Shown: positions 43,917 to 53,209 of the stretch, piece by piece
Layout of the letters: each line of letters starts with the position of its first letter
Numbering within the stretch: position 1 is the stretch's first letter
Source of the DNA: Spirillospora albida
Lineage (GTDB): Bacteria > Actinomycetota > Actinomycetes > Streptosporangiales > Streptosporangiaceae
Assembly: GCF_000718255.1 (NCBI RefSeq)
Contig: NZ_JOFJ01000010.1
Location: 62,001 to 126,000 of the forward strand
Direction of reading: 5' to 3'
DNA: 64,000 nt
Translations under genes and position numbers: made by a program
The notes under the pieces: model-generated
What the model saw: only the letters and a program-made list of their open reading frames with translations
What the model was told of the DNA's origin: nothing
Database searches by the model: none

Positions 43917-45389
43917 TCAGCGGCAGGTGGTCCTCGGTCGGGGCGGGGTCGCGCTGATCAGGTAGCGGTCGGTGGCCCGGGTGATGCAGGGGTCGCCTTG
44001 GAGGTAGGCGGTGTGGCCGTCGCCGTCCAGGGTGAGGAGGACGCCGCTGGAGAGCTGGGTGGCGAGGTTCTCCGCCCATTTGTAGGGGGTCGCGGGGTCA
44101 CGGGTCGTGCCTATGACCAGGATTGGGGCCGCGCCCTTGGCGGTGAGGGCTGTGGGACGGCGGTCCGTTCGGGGCTTCCAGTAGACGCACGGCAGGCCGC
44201 TCCAGACGACGAAGGGGCCGAAACGGGGGGATTCCCTCGTGGCCTGGTCGGCCGCCTTGGCGTACGTCTTCAGGTCGGGTGGGTTGGGCTTGTCCACGCA
44301 GTTGACGGCCATGTTGGCGTCCATCTGGTTGCTGTACGAGCCGTCCTTGCGTTCCACCATCTCGTCGGCCAGGGACAGGAGCATGGTGCCGTCGGACCTC
44401 TGGACGGCGGCGGTCAGGGCCTGGCGGAGGACGGGCCAGTACTCCTTCGCGTAGAGGGCCCTGGCGATGCCCATCGTGACCAGGGATTCGGTGACCTTGC
44501 GCTGGTCGCGACTGCTTGTAAGGGGGGTTCTGTCGGTCTTCGCTTGGAGTTCGTCGACCGTGGAGAGGACCGCCGCGGGCGTCGTGCCCAGGGGGCAGTT
44601 CTTCTGGACGCAGTCCTCCGCGAAGGCGCGCAGGGCGGTCTCGAAGCCCTTCGCCTGTTCGGCCAGGAGGCCGGTGGAGGTCGTTGTGGGGTCTACCGCG
44701 CCGTCCAGGACGAGGGCGCGGACGTTGCGCGGGAACAGCTCCGCGTACGTCGCCCCCAGGTAGGTGCCGTAGGACGCGCCGAAGTAGGTGAGCTTGGGGT
44801 CGCCCAGGGACGAGCGGAGGATGTCCATGTCGCGGGCTGCGTTGAGCGTTCCGACGTGGGGGAGGTCTCTGGCTTCCTTGGTCGCGCAGTTCTGCGCGAA
44901 GGCTCTGCTGGCGGACGCGTAGGTCTGCTTCTCTCGCTCGTCGTCGGGGGAGGCGTCCGCGGCGAAGAAGGCGTCGAGGTCCTGGGTGGTGTTGCAGCGG
45001 ATGGGGGCGCTGGTGGCGACGCCGCGGGGGTCGAAGCCGACGATGTCGAAGCGTTTCCGCAGGTCGGTGCTGAACGCGCCGACCGCCTGCCGGACGAAGG
45101 CGACGCCCGAGCCGCCGGGGCCGCCCGGGTTGGTGAGCAGGGAGCCGATGCGGTCGCCGTCGGCGGGGAGCCTGATCACGGCGAGCTCGATCGTGCCGGC
45201 GGCGGGCGCGGCGTAGTCGAGGGGGACGTCGATGGTCGCGCATTCGAAGCCGCCGTCGCAGTCCTTCCAGGACGGTTTCTGGCCGTAGAACGACGACAGG
45301 CCGGCGGGGGCGGGGGGCCGCGGCGGTTCGCTGTTGCAGGCCGTCAGGGCCAGCGCCGTCACGGCCGCGCCGATGAGCTTCGCTCGCAC
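43917..45389 (-). CDS. Alpha/beta-hydrolase lipoprotein, tripeptidyl-aminopeptidase-like (SlpD/TAP family)
   Basis: 490 aa, GTG start. Signal peptide with lipobox ALTAC. Catalytic elbow GASYGTYLG near residue 218, oxyanion NPGGPGGSG near 88-96, acidic residue in GTTRDPATPY and His in GDGHTAYL, with a TAP C-terminal domain. Family members release tripeptides from exported protein N-termini in Streptomyces. Surface-anchored here. Its last codons lie next to tRNA-Thr. Confidence 0.88.
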   Translation of the reverse strand: MRAKLIGAAVTALALTACNSEPPRPPAPAGLSSFYGQKPSWKDCDGGFECATIDVPLDYAAPAAGTIELAVIRLPADGDRIGSLLTNPGGPGGSGVAFVRQAVGAFSTDLRKRFDIVGFDPRGVATSAPIRCNTTQDLDAFFAADASPDDEREKQTYASASRAFAQNCATKEARDLPHVGTLNAARDMDILRSSLGDPKLTYFGASYGTYLGATYAELFPRNVRALVLDGAVDPTTTSTGLLAEQAKGFETALRAFAEDCVQKNCPLGTTPAAVLSTVDELQAKTDRTPLTSSRDQRKVTESLVTMGIARALYAKEYWPVLRQALTAAVQRSDGTMLLSLADEMVERKDGSYSNQMDANMAVNCVDKPNPPDLKTYAKAADQATRESPRFGPFVVWSGLPCVYWKPRTDRRPTALTAKGAAPILVIGTTRDPATPYKWAENLATQLSSGVLLTLDGDGHTAYLQGDPCITRATDRYLISATPPRPRTTCR

Positions 45390-45609
45390 CTGCGTCCCCG
45401 TTCGTCGTCGATGTGCCGCGGCTTACGGTACCGGCGGGGCGGCGGCCGGTGTGGTGGGGTCCGGCCGCCGCCCGGTCTGAGCCGCCGCCCTGCCCCGGTG
45501 GACGTGTCGCCCTCCGCGGCGACGGCGAGGTTGGCCCTGGCGGCAGTGACGCCCTCGGCCATATGAGGTTGCTGAGAAATAGGCACCGGACGGGAGCTGT
45601 TGCCCTGAC

Positions 45610-46341
45610 ATGGGCACATCACAAGACGGCATCCGGGTCGAGGAGTGCGGGAAGCGCGTCCGGGCGTACATCGGCGGGCATCTGGTGGCGGACACCACGA
45701 GGCCGTCGCTGGTGTGGGAGATCCCCTACTACCCCATGTACTACATCCCGGAGGAGGACGTCCGGGCAGAGCTGAAGGCGGAGGGACCTGCGGAAGGCCC
45801 GCCAGAGCTCGGGGAAGGGACGTCCTACACGGTGATGGCGGGCGGCCGGGAGGTCCACGGCGCCGCGCGTTCCCGCGACGCCCTACCCGGTCTGATCCGG
45901 CTCGACTGGAAGGCGATGGACGGCTGGTTCGAGGAGGACGAGGAGGTCTTCATCCACCCGCGTGACCCGCACCATCGCCTCGACATCCTGGCCAGTTCCC
46001 GGCATGTGCGCGTCGAGGTGGACGGCGTGACGGTCGCGGAGTCGTCCAGCCCGCGGATGCTGTTCGAGACGAGCCTGCCGGTGCGGTACTACCTGCCGAA
46101 GGCGCATGTCCGGATGGATCTACTGGAACCGACCGCCACCGTGACGGGCTGCCCGTACAAGGGGACCGCCGAGTACTGGTCGGTGCGGGTGAACGGGACC
46201 GTCCACCAGGACCTCGCGTGGGGCTACCGCGCCCCGGTGGCGGAGAGCCAGAAGATCGCCGGGCTGGTCTGCTTCTACGACGAGAAGGTGGACGTGTTCG
46301 TGGACGGAGTGCGGCAGGAGCGTCCGATCACCCCGTTCTGA
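45610..46341 (+). CDS. DUF427 domain protein (two domains)
   Basis: 243 aa. Two copies of the DUF427 fold: N-terminal KRVRAYIGGHLVADTTRPSLVWEIPYYPMYYIP and C-terminal HVRVEVDGVTVAESSSP, LPVRYYLPKAHV, CPYKGTAEYWSV. Biochemical function is not established for the family. Divergent from the TAP-like gene with a 220-bp gap. Confidence 0.9.
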   Translation: MGTSQDGIRVEECGKRVRAYIGGHLVADTTRPSLVWEIPYYPMYYIPEEDVRAELKAEGPAEGPPELGEGTSYTVMAGGREVHGAARSRDALPGLIRLDWKAMDGWFEEDEEVFIHPRDPHHRLDILASSRHVRVEVDGVTVAESSSPRMLFETSLPVRYYLPKAHVRMDLLEPTATVTGCPYKGTAEYWSVRVNGTVHQDLAWGYRAPVAESQKIAGLVCFYDEKVDVFVDGVRQERPITPF

Positions 46342-46409
46342 CGCATGCGGGGGGTCGTCTGAGGGATTCCCACAAATGTCGGAGCCCCCTTTATCAACGG
46401 GCTTTACAC

Positions 46410-46429
46410 CATGACACAGATATGTCATG
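46410..46429. promoter_or_regulatory. Dyad CATGACA-N6-TGTCATG downstream of DUF427 gene
   Basis: Perfect 7-bp arms, 113 nt before the reductase start, in an AT-rich patch. A possible operator or activator site in addition to the TACG-type operators nearer the gene. Confidence 0.35.
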
Positions 46430-46480
46430 CCATCGTGTGATACCCGTCGCTTTGGCGTGGAGGGGGTTGAACCCTCCCCG

Positions 46481-46512
46481 AACCTACGCGACCGTAGGTT
46501 ACGCACTCGTAA
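46481..46512. promoter_or_regulatory. Double TACG-N4-CGTA operator in front of desaturase operon
   Basis: Site 1 at 46481-46500 has perfect 8-bp arms (AACCTACG / CGTAGGTT, spacer CGAC). Site 2 at 46499-46512 has TTACG / CGTAA with spacer CACT. They share the core TACG-N4-CGTA and overlap by two bases, centres 15 bp apart, 29 nt before the first gene. The layout fits a TetR-type repressor of lipid desaturation encoded elsewhere. Confidence 0.7.
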
Positions 46513-46541
46513 GTTAGAGCGCCTTCGGGGAGGCTCACGCA

Positions 46542-47618
46542 ATGACCACCACGCCCGTCCCAGCGCGCCGCGCGCGCCGGCTCGCGGCCGCCGCCCGGAT
46601 GCTGACGACGCCCCTGCTGCCCGACGACTACCTCGGTCTCATCAACCCGCTGTGGTCCGCCGTGCCGGCCGGCCGCGTCGAGGCCGTCCGGCACGAGGCG
46701 CCCGGCGCCGCCACCCTGGTGATCAAGCCGGGGCACGGCTGGCGCGGGCACCGGCCCGGCCAGTGGGTGCGGGTCGGTGTCGACATCGGCGGGGTCCGGC
46801 ACGCCCGGACGTTCTCGCTGTCGTCCCCGCCGCGCCGCGACGGCCGCATCACGATCACCGTCAAGGCGACGGCGGACGGCATCGTCTCGCCGCACCTGGT
46901 CAACGAGATCCGCCCGGGTGCGATCCTGCGGCTGGACGCGGCGGACGGAGACTTCACGCTGCCGTCGCCCGTCCCGTCCCGGCTGCTCTTCCTCACGGCG
47001 GGCAGCGGCATCACGCCCGTGATGGCGATGCTCCGCCACCTCGCCGAGACCGGCTGCGCGTCCGACATCGCGCTCGTCCACTCGGCCCGTACGCCCGGGG
47101 ACGTCATCTTCGGCGCCGAACTCCGCGACCTGCACCACCGCCTGCCGGGGCTCACCCTGCACGAGCGGCACACGTCCGCCGCGGGACGGCTGGAGCCGTC
47201 CGATATCGGCGATCTCTGCCCCGACTGGGCGGAACGCGACACGTGGGCATGCGGTCCCGCCGGGCTGCTCGACGCGATCAGCGACCACTGGGAGGCCGCC
47301 GGCGCCGCCGAGCGGCTGCGCATCGAACGGTTCCGGCTCGCGCCCGTCGCGGGCTCCGGCGAGGGCGGCCTCGTCCGGTTCACCACGAGCGATGTCGAGG
47401 TCGAGGCGCCCGGCGACACACCGCTCCTCGTCGCCGGGGAGGACGCGGGCGCGCTGCTGCCGAGCGGCTGCCGGATGGGCATCTGCTACAGCTGCGTCGG
47501 CACCCTGCGCTCCGGCAAGGTCCGCGACCTGCGCACCGGCGAGGTGCACGGGGAGGAGGGCTGCACCGTCCAGACCTGTATATCGGCCGCCGCCGGCCCG
47601 GTCGAGATCGAACTGTGA
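46542..47618 (+). CDS. Ferredoxin reductase-type electron donor for acyl desaturase
   Basis: 358 aa, ATG with GGGGAGG 8 nt upstream. FAD-binding RTFSLSS (~residues 88-94), NAD(P)-binding LTAGSGITPVMAM, and C-terminal plant-type 2Fe-2S cluster with LPSGCRMGICYSC plus a late Cys in TVQTC. Same architecture as M. tuberculosis Rv3230c, the oxidoreductase that supplies electrons to DesA3. The desaturase gene follows 11 nt later, so a two-gene operon. Confidence 0.92.
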   Translation: MTTTPVPARRARRLAAAARMLTTPLLPDDYLGLINPLWSAVPAGRVEAVRHEAPGAATLVIKPGHGWRGHRPGQWVRVGVDIGGVRHARTFSLSSPPRRDGRITITVKATADGIVSPHLVNEIRPGAILRLDAADGDFTLPSPVPSRLLFLTAGSGITPVMAMLRHLAETGCASDIALVHSARTPGDVIFGAELRDLHHRLPGLTLHERHTSAAGRLEPSDIGDLCPDWAERDTWACGPAGLLDAISDHWEAAGAAERLRIERFRLAPVAGSGEGGLVRFTTSDVEVEAPGDTPLLVAGEDAGALLPSGCRMGICYSCVGTLRSGKVRDLRTGEVHGEEGCTVQTCISAAAGPVEIEL

Positions 47619-47629
47619 GGGGAGTACCG

Positions 47630-48751
47630 ATGACCACCACCACCGACCATCTGACCGAAGCCGACTACGAGACCATCGCCGCCGAGCTCGACGCGCTCCG
47701 CGACGAGCTCACCGCCGACCTCGGCGAGCGCGACGCCGCCTACATCCGCAAGGTCATCCGCTGGCAGCGGGGCCTGGAGATCGGCGGACGCGCGATGCTG
47801 ATGGCGTCCTCGCTGCCGCCCGCCTGGATCGCCGGGACCACGACGCTCGCCGTCGCGAAGATCCTGGAGAACATGGAGATCGGGCACAACGTCATGCACG
47901 GCCAGTGGGACTGGATGCGCGACCCCAAGATCCACTCCACGACCTGGGAGTGGGACAACGTCTCCCCCGCCGAGCAGTGGAAGCACTCCCACAACTTCGT
48001 CCACCACACGTTCACGAACATCCTGGGCAAGGACAACGACGTGGGCTACGGCGTCCTGCGGATCACGCCGGAGCAGAGGTGGCACTGGTCGGCGATCCCG
48101 CAGCCGATCTACAACGCCCTCCTCGCCCTCTTCTTCGAGTACGGGGTCGCCCTGCACGACCTCGACATCGCGAACGTGCGCAAGGGGAAGGTGGACCCCG
48201 AGGTCACCAAGGAGAAGCTCAGCCAGATCGGACGCAAGATCCGCCGCCAGTGGGGCAAGGACTACCTCGCGTTCCCGCTGCTCAGCGGGCCCCAGTTCCT
48301 GTCGACGCTGGCCGCCAACTTCACCGCCAACGCCGCCCGCAACGTCTGGGCCCACATGATCATCTTCTGTGGGCACTTTCCCGGGGACGTCGAGGTCTTC
48401 GAGGAGGAGCGCCTCGAGGGCGAGACGAAGGGCCAGTGGTACGTCCGGCAGCTGCTGGGCTCCGCCAACATCAAGGGCAGCGCGTTCCTCCACCTGATGA
48501 GCGGCAACCTCAGCCACCAGATCGAGCACCACCTCTTCCCGGACCTGCCCAGCAACCGCTACGCGGAGATCGCGCCCCGCATCCGCGCCCTCTGCGAGAA
48601 GTACGACCTCCCGTACCACACGGGCACCCTCTCCCAGCAGGTCGGCAGCACCTGGAAGAAGATCTTCCGCTACGCCCTGCCTACCAAGGAGGACCTCGCC
48701 TACCAGCGCGAACGGCGCAACCGCCGCCGCGCCCGCACCAGCGCGGTCTGA
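47630..48751 (+). CDS. Membrane acyl-CoA/fatty-acid desaturase (DesA3-like)
   Basis: 373 aa. Three histidine boxes for the di-iron centre: GHNVMH, HSHNFVHH and HQIEHH. Hydrophobic segments surround the first two boxes and the ANFTANAARNVWAHMIIFCG stretch. Matches the delta-9 stearoyl-CoA desaturase DesA3 of mycobacteria, making oleate for membrane phospholipids. Start ATG 47630 with GGGGAG upstream. Co-transcribed with its reductase under the double operator. Confidence 0.92.
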   Translation: MTTTTDHLTEADYETIAAELDALRDELTADLGERDAAYIRKVIRWQRGLEIGGRAMLMASSLPPAWIAGTTTLAVAKILENMEIGHNVMHGQWDWMRDPKIHSTTWEWDNVSPAEQWKHSHNFVHHTFTNILGKDNDVGYGVLRITPEQRWHWSAIPQPIYNALLALFFEYGVALHDLDIANVRKGKVDPEVTKEKLSQIGRKIRRQWGKDYLAFPLLSGPQFLSTLAANFTANAARNVWAHMIIFCGHFPGDVEVFEEERLEGETKGQWYVRQLLGSANIKGSAFLHLMSGNLSHQIEHHLFPDLPSNRYAEIAPRIRALCEKYDLPYHTGTLSQQVGSTWKKIFRYALPTKEDLAYQRERRNRRRARTSAV

Positions 48752-48755
48752 CCTG

Positions 48756-48791
48756 CCGGGCGCCGGCCGTCCCGTGCCGGCCGGCGCCCGG
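48756..48791. terminator. Bidirectional terminator between desaturase and ricT
   Basis: 14-bp GC-rich stem (48756-48769 with 48778-48791), 8-nt loop, exactly filling the gap between the two converging stop codons. Confidence 0.8.
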
Positions 48792-49622
48792 TCAGCCCGT
48801 CCCGTCCGCGTCGTACATCTCGTCGTGCTGCTTGCGGGGGGAGCAGACGGAGGCGGACGGGCAGGAGCAGCGGCGTGAGCCCACCTTCACCGTCACGCGG
48901 TCGCCGGGGACGTTGTAGCCGATCACCTGGCCGTCGCCCTCCGGGGTGGAGACGCGCGCCCCGAGGCGCGGGGCGTTCTCCTTGAACTCCATGTACAGCG
49001 GATGCTCGTACTTGAGGCAGCACATGAGGCGGCCGCAGGCGCCCGCTATGCGCAGGGGGTTGACGGGGAGGTCCTGGTCCTTCGCCATGCGGACGGAGAC
49101 GGGTTCGAAGTCCTTCAGGAACGTCGCGCAGCACAGGTCGCGGCCGCAGGGTCCGATGCCGCCCTGGAGTCGCGCCTCGTCGCGGGGCCCGACCTGGCGG
49201 AGCTCGACGCGGGCCTTGATGCTGCGGGCCAGGTCGCGGACCAGGGCCCGGAAGTCGACGCGGCGCGGGGCCGTGAAGTAGATCTTGAAGATGCCCTCGG
49301 CGTCGAGGTAGTCGACGCCGATCACCTTCATCGGGAGCCCGTGCTTGCGGATCAGCCGCTTGGCGATGCCGCGGCCCTCCGCCCGGCGGCGGCGGTTCGC
49401 CTCGTCGCGCTCCAGGTGCTCGTCCGTGGCGGGGCCCTCGCAGACGGGGAGGCCGCCGATGTCGTCCGAGACCCACTGGGGCGCCCAGACGCACTCGGCG
49501 ACCTCGGCGCCGGAATCGGTCGGGACGAGGACCTTGTCGCCGACCGCCGGGGAGTGCGCGCCCGGATCGAGGTAGTAAAGGCGGCCGTACCGGGTGAAGC
49601 TGACAGCCATCACCATTCCCAC
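48792..49622 (-). CDS. ricT: PSP1-domain protein (RicT/YaaT-like)
   Basis: 276 aa. I kept GTG 49620-49622 since GGAG lies 7 nt upstream; ATG 49616 or 49610 are alternatives. PSP1 core with VKVIGVDYLDAEGIFKIYFTAPRRVDFR and the cysteine motif GPCGRDLCC ... CGRLMCCLKYEH. In Bacillus, RicT works with RicA/RicF, carries Fe-S clusters and influences RNase Y and phosphorelay; actinobacterial role is less clear. Often located near holB/tmk as here. Confidence 0.85.
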   Translation of the reverse strand: MGMVMAVSFTRYGRLYYLDPGAHSPAVGDKVLVPTDSGAEVAECVWAPQWVSDDIGGLPVCEGPATDEHLERDEANRRRRAEGRGIAKRLIRKHGLPMKVIGVDYLDAEGIFKIYFTAPRRVDFRALVRDLARSIKARVELRQVGPRDEARLQGGIGPCGRDLCCATFLKDFEPVSVRMAKDQDLPVNPLRIAGACGRLMCCLKYEHPLYMEFKENAPRLGARVSTPEGDGQVIGYNVPGDRVTVKVGSRRCSCPSASVCSPRKQHDEMYDADGTG

Positions 49623-49669
49623 GGTCTCGCTCCGTTCGCCCGGTTCTGTCCCCTCACTCTAAGCGGAAG

Positions 49670-50695
49670 TCACCAGGCGGCGTCTGCGAGATCCACTCCG
49701 GTCACCGGCGGGACGTCCTGCGCGTGCAGGCGGCCGTCGGACGCGGTGGCCAGGAAGTGCCTGCCCGTCCTGTCGGTGCCGAGGCGCGTGACGGATCCGG
49801 ACACCTTCTGCTTCCACAGGGCGTTCGCGGGCCTGCCCGTGGCGACCGTGAAAGCCTGCAGCGACAGCTGCCCGTTCTGGACGATTCCGGCGACGAGCGT
49901 CCGGCCGTCGCGGGCCAGGACGGCGGTGGTACCGCCCTTCGGCAGGGTCAGGACGGCCTTGCTCATCTTCAGGTCGCCGCCCTGGCCCTTCGTGTCGAGG
50001 GTGCGGACCTGGTGGCGGACCTCGGTCACCTTCCCGGCGACCATGCGGAGCGGATGCCAGACGAACGCCAGAGTGTCACCGGCCCATGACAGGCTGTTGA
50101 TGTGAGCGGGAGACGCCGCCGTCCACACCTTGCGGGTTCCCGTGGACGTCGAGACCACGTCGATGCGGCCCGCGTTGCCCCGGTAGGTGACGTAGGCGAT
50201 GCGGTCGCCGTCCGGGCTCACGGCGAGGTCGGAGAAGGAGGTGGAGATGCCGGGAACGGTGGCCTTCGGGAGGTTCTCCAGGGCCTTCGGGCGCCCGCTC
50301 TTCTCCAGCCGGAGCCGCTGGAACTCGACCGTCCGGGAGGCGTACGACGCGACGACGTACGAACCGCCCTTGGCGGGGGCCACCTGGTGGAAGCGGCGGC
50401 CGGCGGGCGCGGCGACCGCGAGCCCCACGTCCTCGCCCTCGCGGACGTCCCGGACGACCAGGCCGTCACCGGCCTTGCGGACACCGACCACGAACCGCGG
50501 CGGGGTGCTCTCGCTCTTCGCCGCCGGCTTGGCCGCGGCGTACTTCTCGTCGCTCGCGCTCTGGTGGCGGTGCACCACGTCCAGCCCGGCGGCGACGAAC
50601 AGGGCCGCCCCCGCCGCCATGCTCAGCGGGACGGCGCGCTTGCGCACCTCCACCACCCACGAACCTGGAGCCGGGTCCTTCTGCCTTCTGCCCAT
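49670..50695 (-). CDS. Membrane-anchored beta-propeller (WD40/TolB-like) protein
   Basis: 341 aa. Short cytoplasmic N-terminus, one transmembrane helix (VPLSMAAGAALFVAAGLDVV), Ala/Lys/Ser linker, then repeated strands such as FSDLAVSPDGDRIAYVTYRG and INSLSWAGDTLAFVW, as in TolB/WD40-like propellers. No catalytic residues. Extracytoplasmic, function unknown. Upstream of ricT with a 47-bp gap. Confidence 0.8.
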   Translation of the reverse strand: MGRRQKDPAPGSWVVEVRKRAVPLSMAAGAALFVAAGLDVVHRHQSASDEKYAAAKPAAKSESTPPRFVVGVRKAGDGLVVRDVREGEDVGLAVAAPAGRRFHQVAPAKGGSYVVASYASRTVEFQRLRLEKSGRPKALENLPKATVPGISTSFSDLAVSPDGDRIAYVTYRGNAGRIDVVSTSTGTRKVWTAASPAHINSLSWAGDTLAFVWHPLRMVAGKVTEVRHQVRTLDTKGQGGDLKMSKAVLTLPKGGTTAVLARDGRTLVAGIVQNGQLSLQAFTVATGRPANALWKQKVSGSVTRLGTDRTGRHFLATASDGRLHAQDVPPVTGVDLADAAW

Positions 50696-50810
50696 GGGCC
50701 TCGCCCCGCACCCGCCTCTCCGCTGCTCGTACGCGTTCGCCGACCCGTAGTTTCTATCAAAATTGCGGAGTAACCACCGCGTATCCCGGCGAAGGACCCC
50801 CGCCGGGCGG

Positions 50811-51290
50811 TCAGGCGCCCTTGAGGTCCTTGCGGATCTCGTCCAGGAGGCCGGGCATCGTGGCCTCCACCATCTCCAGGACGGTGTCGAAGTCGGCGCG
50901 GCCCCCGTAGTAGGGGTCCGGGACGTCGAGGTCGCCGGCGGCGGACGGGTCGAACTCGCGCAGCAGGCGCACCTTGTCGCGCGACGCCTCGTCCGGCGCC
51001 ATCGACCGGAGGGCGCGCAGGTGGCCCGTGTCCAGCGCGATGATCAGGTCGTAGCGGGCGAACCACGACGCCTCGAACTGGCGGGCGGTGTGCGCCGACC
51101 GGTAGCCCGCCCGGTCGAGGGCCGCGACGGTCCGCTCGTCGGCACCGTCCCCGACATGCCAGCCGCCCGTACCGGAGCTGTCGACCTCGACGTCCAGGCC
51201 CTCTTCCGCGACGTGGTGGCGCAGGATCCACTCCGCCATCGGGGAGCGGCAGATGTTGCCCGTGCAGACGAACGTGACTCGGTACGGCAT
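50811..51290 (-). CDS. Low molecular weight protein-tyrosine phosphatase
   Basis: 159 aa. P-loop CTGNICRS (C-x5-R-S) at residues 9-16 and the general-acid Asp in DVPDPYYGG near 126. ATG 51288-51290 with GGAGGC upstream; the longer open frame upstream is not conserved. LMW-PTPs dephosphorylate tyrosine (PtpA-like) or occasionally arginine. No adjacent tyrosine kinase. Confidence 0.93.
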   Translation of the reverse strand: MPYRVTFVCTGNICRSPMAEWILRHHVAEEGLDVEVDSSGTGGWHVGDGADERTVAALDRAGYRSAHTARQFEASWFARYDLIIALDTGHLRALRSMAPDEASRDKVRLLREFDPSAAGDLDVPDPYYGGRADFDTVLEMVEATMPGLLDEIRKDLKGA

Positions 51291-51318
51291 GCCTCCATGA
51301 TGCCCGAGAAGCCGGAAA

Positions 51319-51344
51319 CGGCCCCCGGCCGGTGCCGGGGGCCG
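51319..51344 (-). terminator. Terminator after the subtilase gene
   Basis: Perfect 11-bp GC stem (51319-51329 with 51334-51344), 4-nt loop, 15 nt past the subtilase stop and before the phosphatase start. Confidence 0.75.
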
Positions 51345-51358
51345 CTCCAGACGCGGTT

Positions 51359-53065
51359 CTAGCGGCGGACGGCGTTCAGCGCGTCCACGATGCCGCTGCC
51401 GAAGAAGCCGTTGCGGCCCTTCGACCCCTCGCACGTCTGCGTCGACGTGCGCTTCTGCCACTCGCCGTCGACCAGGGCGTACCAGACGTACTCGTACGCG
51501 GCGGGGCTCGGGCACGGCTTCGCCGTGGCGGTGCCGCGCAGCATCGCCTCGACGAAGCGCGGGTCGGCGGTCAGCCCGCCGGACCGGTCCTCGCGCCCGT
51601 ACTTGCTGACGATCAGTGCCGCGACGCCGACCGCGTGCGGGGCCGCCATCGACGTGCCCTGGATCGACTGGTAGTAGCCGCACTTGCCGTTGGCGCAGCT
51701 GCGGATGATGTTCGACGTCTTCGGGGTGCCGTCGTCGTTCAGCTCACCGCGCTCCTTGGCGAGCCGCTCGGGGTAGGCGGCCCAGATGCCGCGCCGGTCG
51801 TCCGGCTTGCCGTCGGGACCGTCGACCTTGTCGCCGCCGGGCGCCGCGACCGCGACGTACCCGTTGCCGTAGCTGCTGAAGTACGACTTGCGCCCGGACG
51901 GTCCGGTCGACGAGACCGGGATGACGTGGTTGCCCTCGGACGGCATCGACACGCACTCGGCGGGGACGGTCCGCTCGCGCGGCTTCTCCCCCGGCACGGA
52001 CGGGAAGTCCGGGCTGGAGCCGTCGGTGTTCGTCTTGGTGTAGTCGATGCGCTCGTTGCCGGCCGCCGCGACCAGCGTGACGCCCCGCTTCTGCGCGAAG
52101 TCGAGCGCCCGCTGCGTCGCCTTGACGATGGTGCGCTGCTCGAGCTGGTCCTCGGGCCCGTCGGCCGGGTTGGACGCGCAGTTGAACAGCCACGGGTCGA
52201 TGTAGTACGACATGTTGACGACGTCGATGCCGGTCCGCGCGGCGTAGGTGAGGCCGTCCACGGTCGGCTGCAGGAAGAAGTAGCCGGAGTCCTGCCCGAC
52301 GCGCAGGTTCACGATCGACACGTTGGGCGCGACGCCCGCCATGCCGAGCCCGTTGCGGGGCGACGCGATCGTGGACGCGACGTGCGTGCCGTGGTCGTTG
52401 TCGTCCCAGTCGTTGGGGTCGACGCAGGACGTGAACTCGCAGGGGCCGTCGACCTCGTTGCCGTCGGCGTCGGTCGGGATGTCGGTGGTGAAGTTCCGGC
52501 TGAGCTTCCGGTTGAAGTTCGGCTTGATGTCGGGGTGGTCGCCGTCCACGCCCGTGTCGAGGACGCCGACGAGGACCCGCCGGTCGCCGGGCTCCTTCTT
52601 GTAGGAGCCGCTGTTCGTGGCGTGGATCTGCTTCATGTCCCACTGGAGCTCGGCGAGGGGTTCCTCGCCCTTCGTGGGCTTGCCGAGCGCGCGGACCTTG
52701 CCCTGCGCTCCGACCGTCCGCTCCACGGAGGCCGCGGCGCGCTTGGAGGTCTTCGGGGCCTGCCCGATGATCCTGTTGTGCGCGACGCCCTCGAGCGCGC
52801 GGTGCGTCATCGCCGCCTGCGTGAACTGCGGGTTCCCGGACCGGACGGTCGCGACGCCCACGTCACGGTTCTCGCGGACGACCGTCCCTCCCGCGGCCTT
52901 CACCGCGGCTCGGGCCTTGTCTGATGAGACGCCCTCCTTGTAGAGGACGACGTATTCGGAGACGTCTCCCTTCTCCTGTGTTCTGGTCGGAGCCGCTGCC
53001 GCTGGGGACACGAGTGCCGTCGTGGTGACGACGGCACACGCGACCGAGATCAAGGCGCGCCGCAT
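51359..53065 (-). CDS. Secreted S8 family serine peptidase (subtilase)
   Basis: 568 aa, ATG preceded by AGGAGG. Signal peptide ending SPAAAA; propeptide of inhibitor I9 type (YVVLYKEGVSSDKARAAVKAAGG). Catalytic triad: Asp in VGVLDTGVDGDHPD, His in DHGTHVASTIAS, Ser in GTSMAAPHAVG. Several Cys pairs suggest disulfides. Extracellular protease with normal length; C-terminal ~80 residues after the Ser are a short extra region without a known domain. Confidence 0.93.
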   Translation of the reverse strand: MRRALISVACAVVTTTALVSPAAAAPTRTQEKGDVSEYVVLYKEGVSSDKARAAVKAAGGTVVRENRDVGVATVRSGNPQFTQAAMTHRALEGVAHNRIIGQAPKTSKRAAASVERTVGAQGKVRALGKPTKGEEPLAELQWDMKQIHATNSGSYKKEPGDRRVLVGVLDTGVDGDHPDIKPNFNRKLSRNFTTDIPTDADGNEVDGPCEFTSCVDPNDWDDNDHGTHVASTIASPRNGLGMAGVAPNVSIVNLRVGQDSGYFFLQPTVDGLTYAARTGIDVVNMSYYIDPWLFNCASNPADGPEDQLEQRTIVKATQRALDFAQKRGVTLVAAAGNERIDYTKTNTDGSSPDFPSVPGEKPRERTVPAECVSMPSEGNHVIPVSSTGPSGRKSYFSSYGNGYVAVAAPGGDKVDGPDGKPDDRRGIWAAYPERLAKERGELNDDGTPKTSNIIRSCANGKCGYYQSIQGTSMAAPHAVGVAALIVSKYGREDRSGGLTADPRFVEAMLRGTATAKPCPSPAAYEYVWYALVDGEWQKRTSTQTCEGSKGRNGFFGSGIVDALNAVRR

Positions 53066-53209
53066 GCAGACCTCCTGGTCTGTCGTGGGGGAGCCGGCCC
53101 GGTGTACGGACCTGGTGGGGGAGACGGTACGGGTGTCGTTATTGAGAGAGGTGTACGGCTATGTAACGAATGAGTCCAGCTCTTGTAAGGGTGCCCGACT
53201 TCGCCGAGT

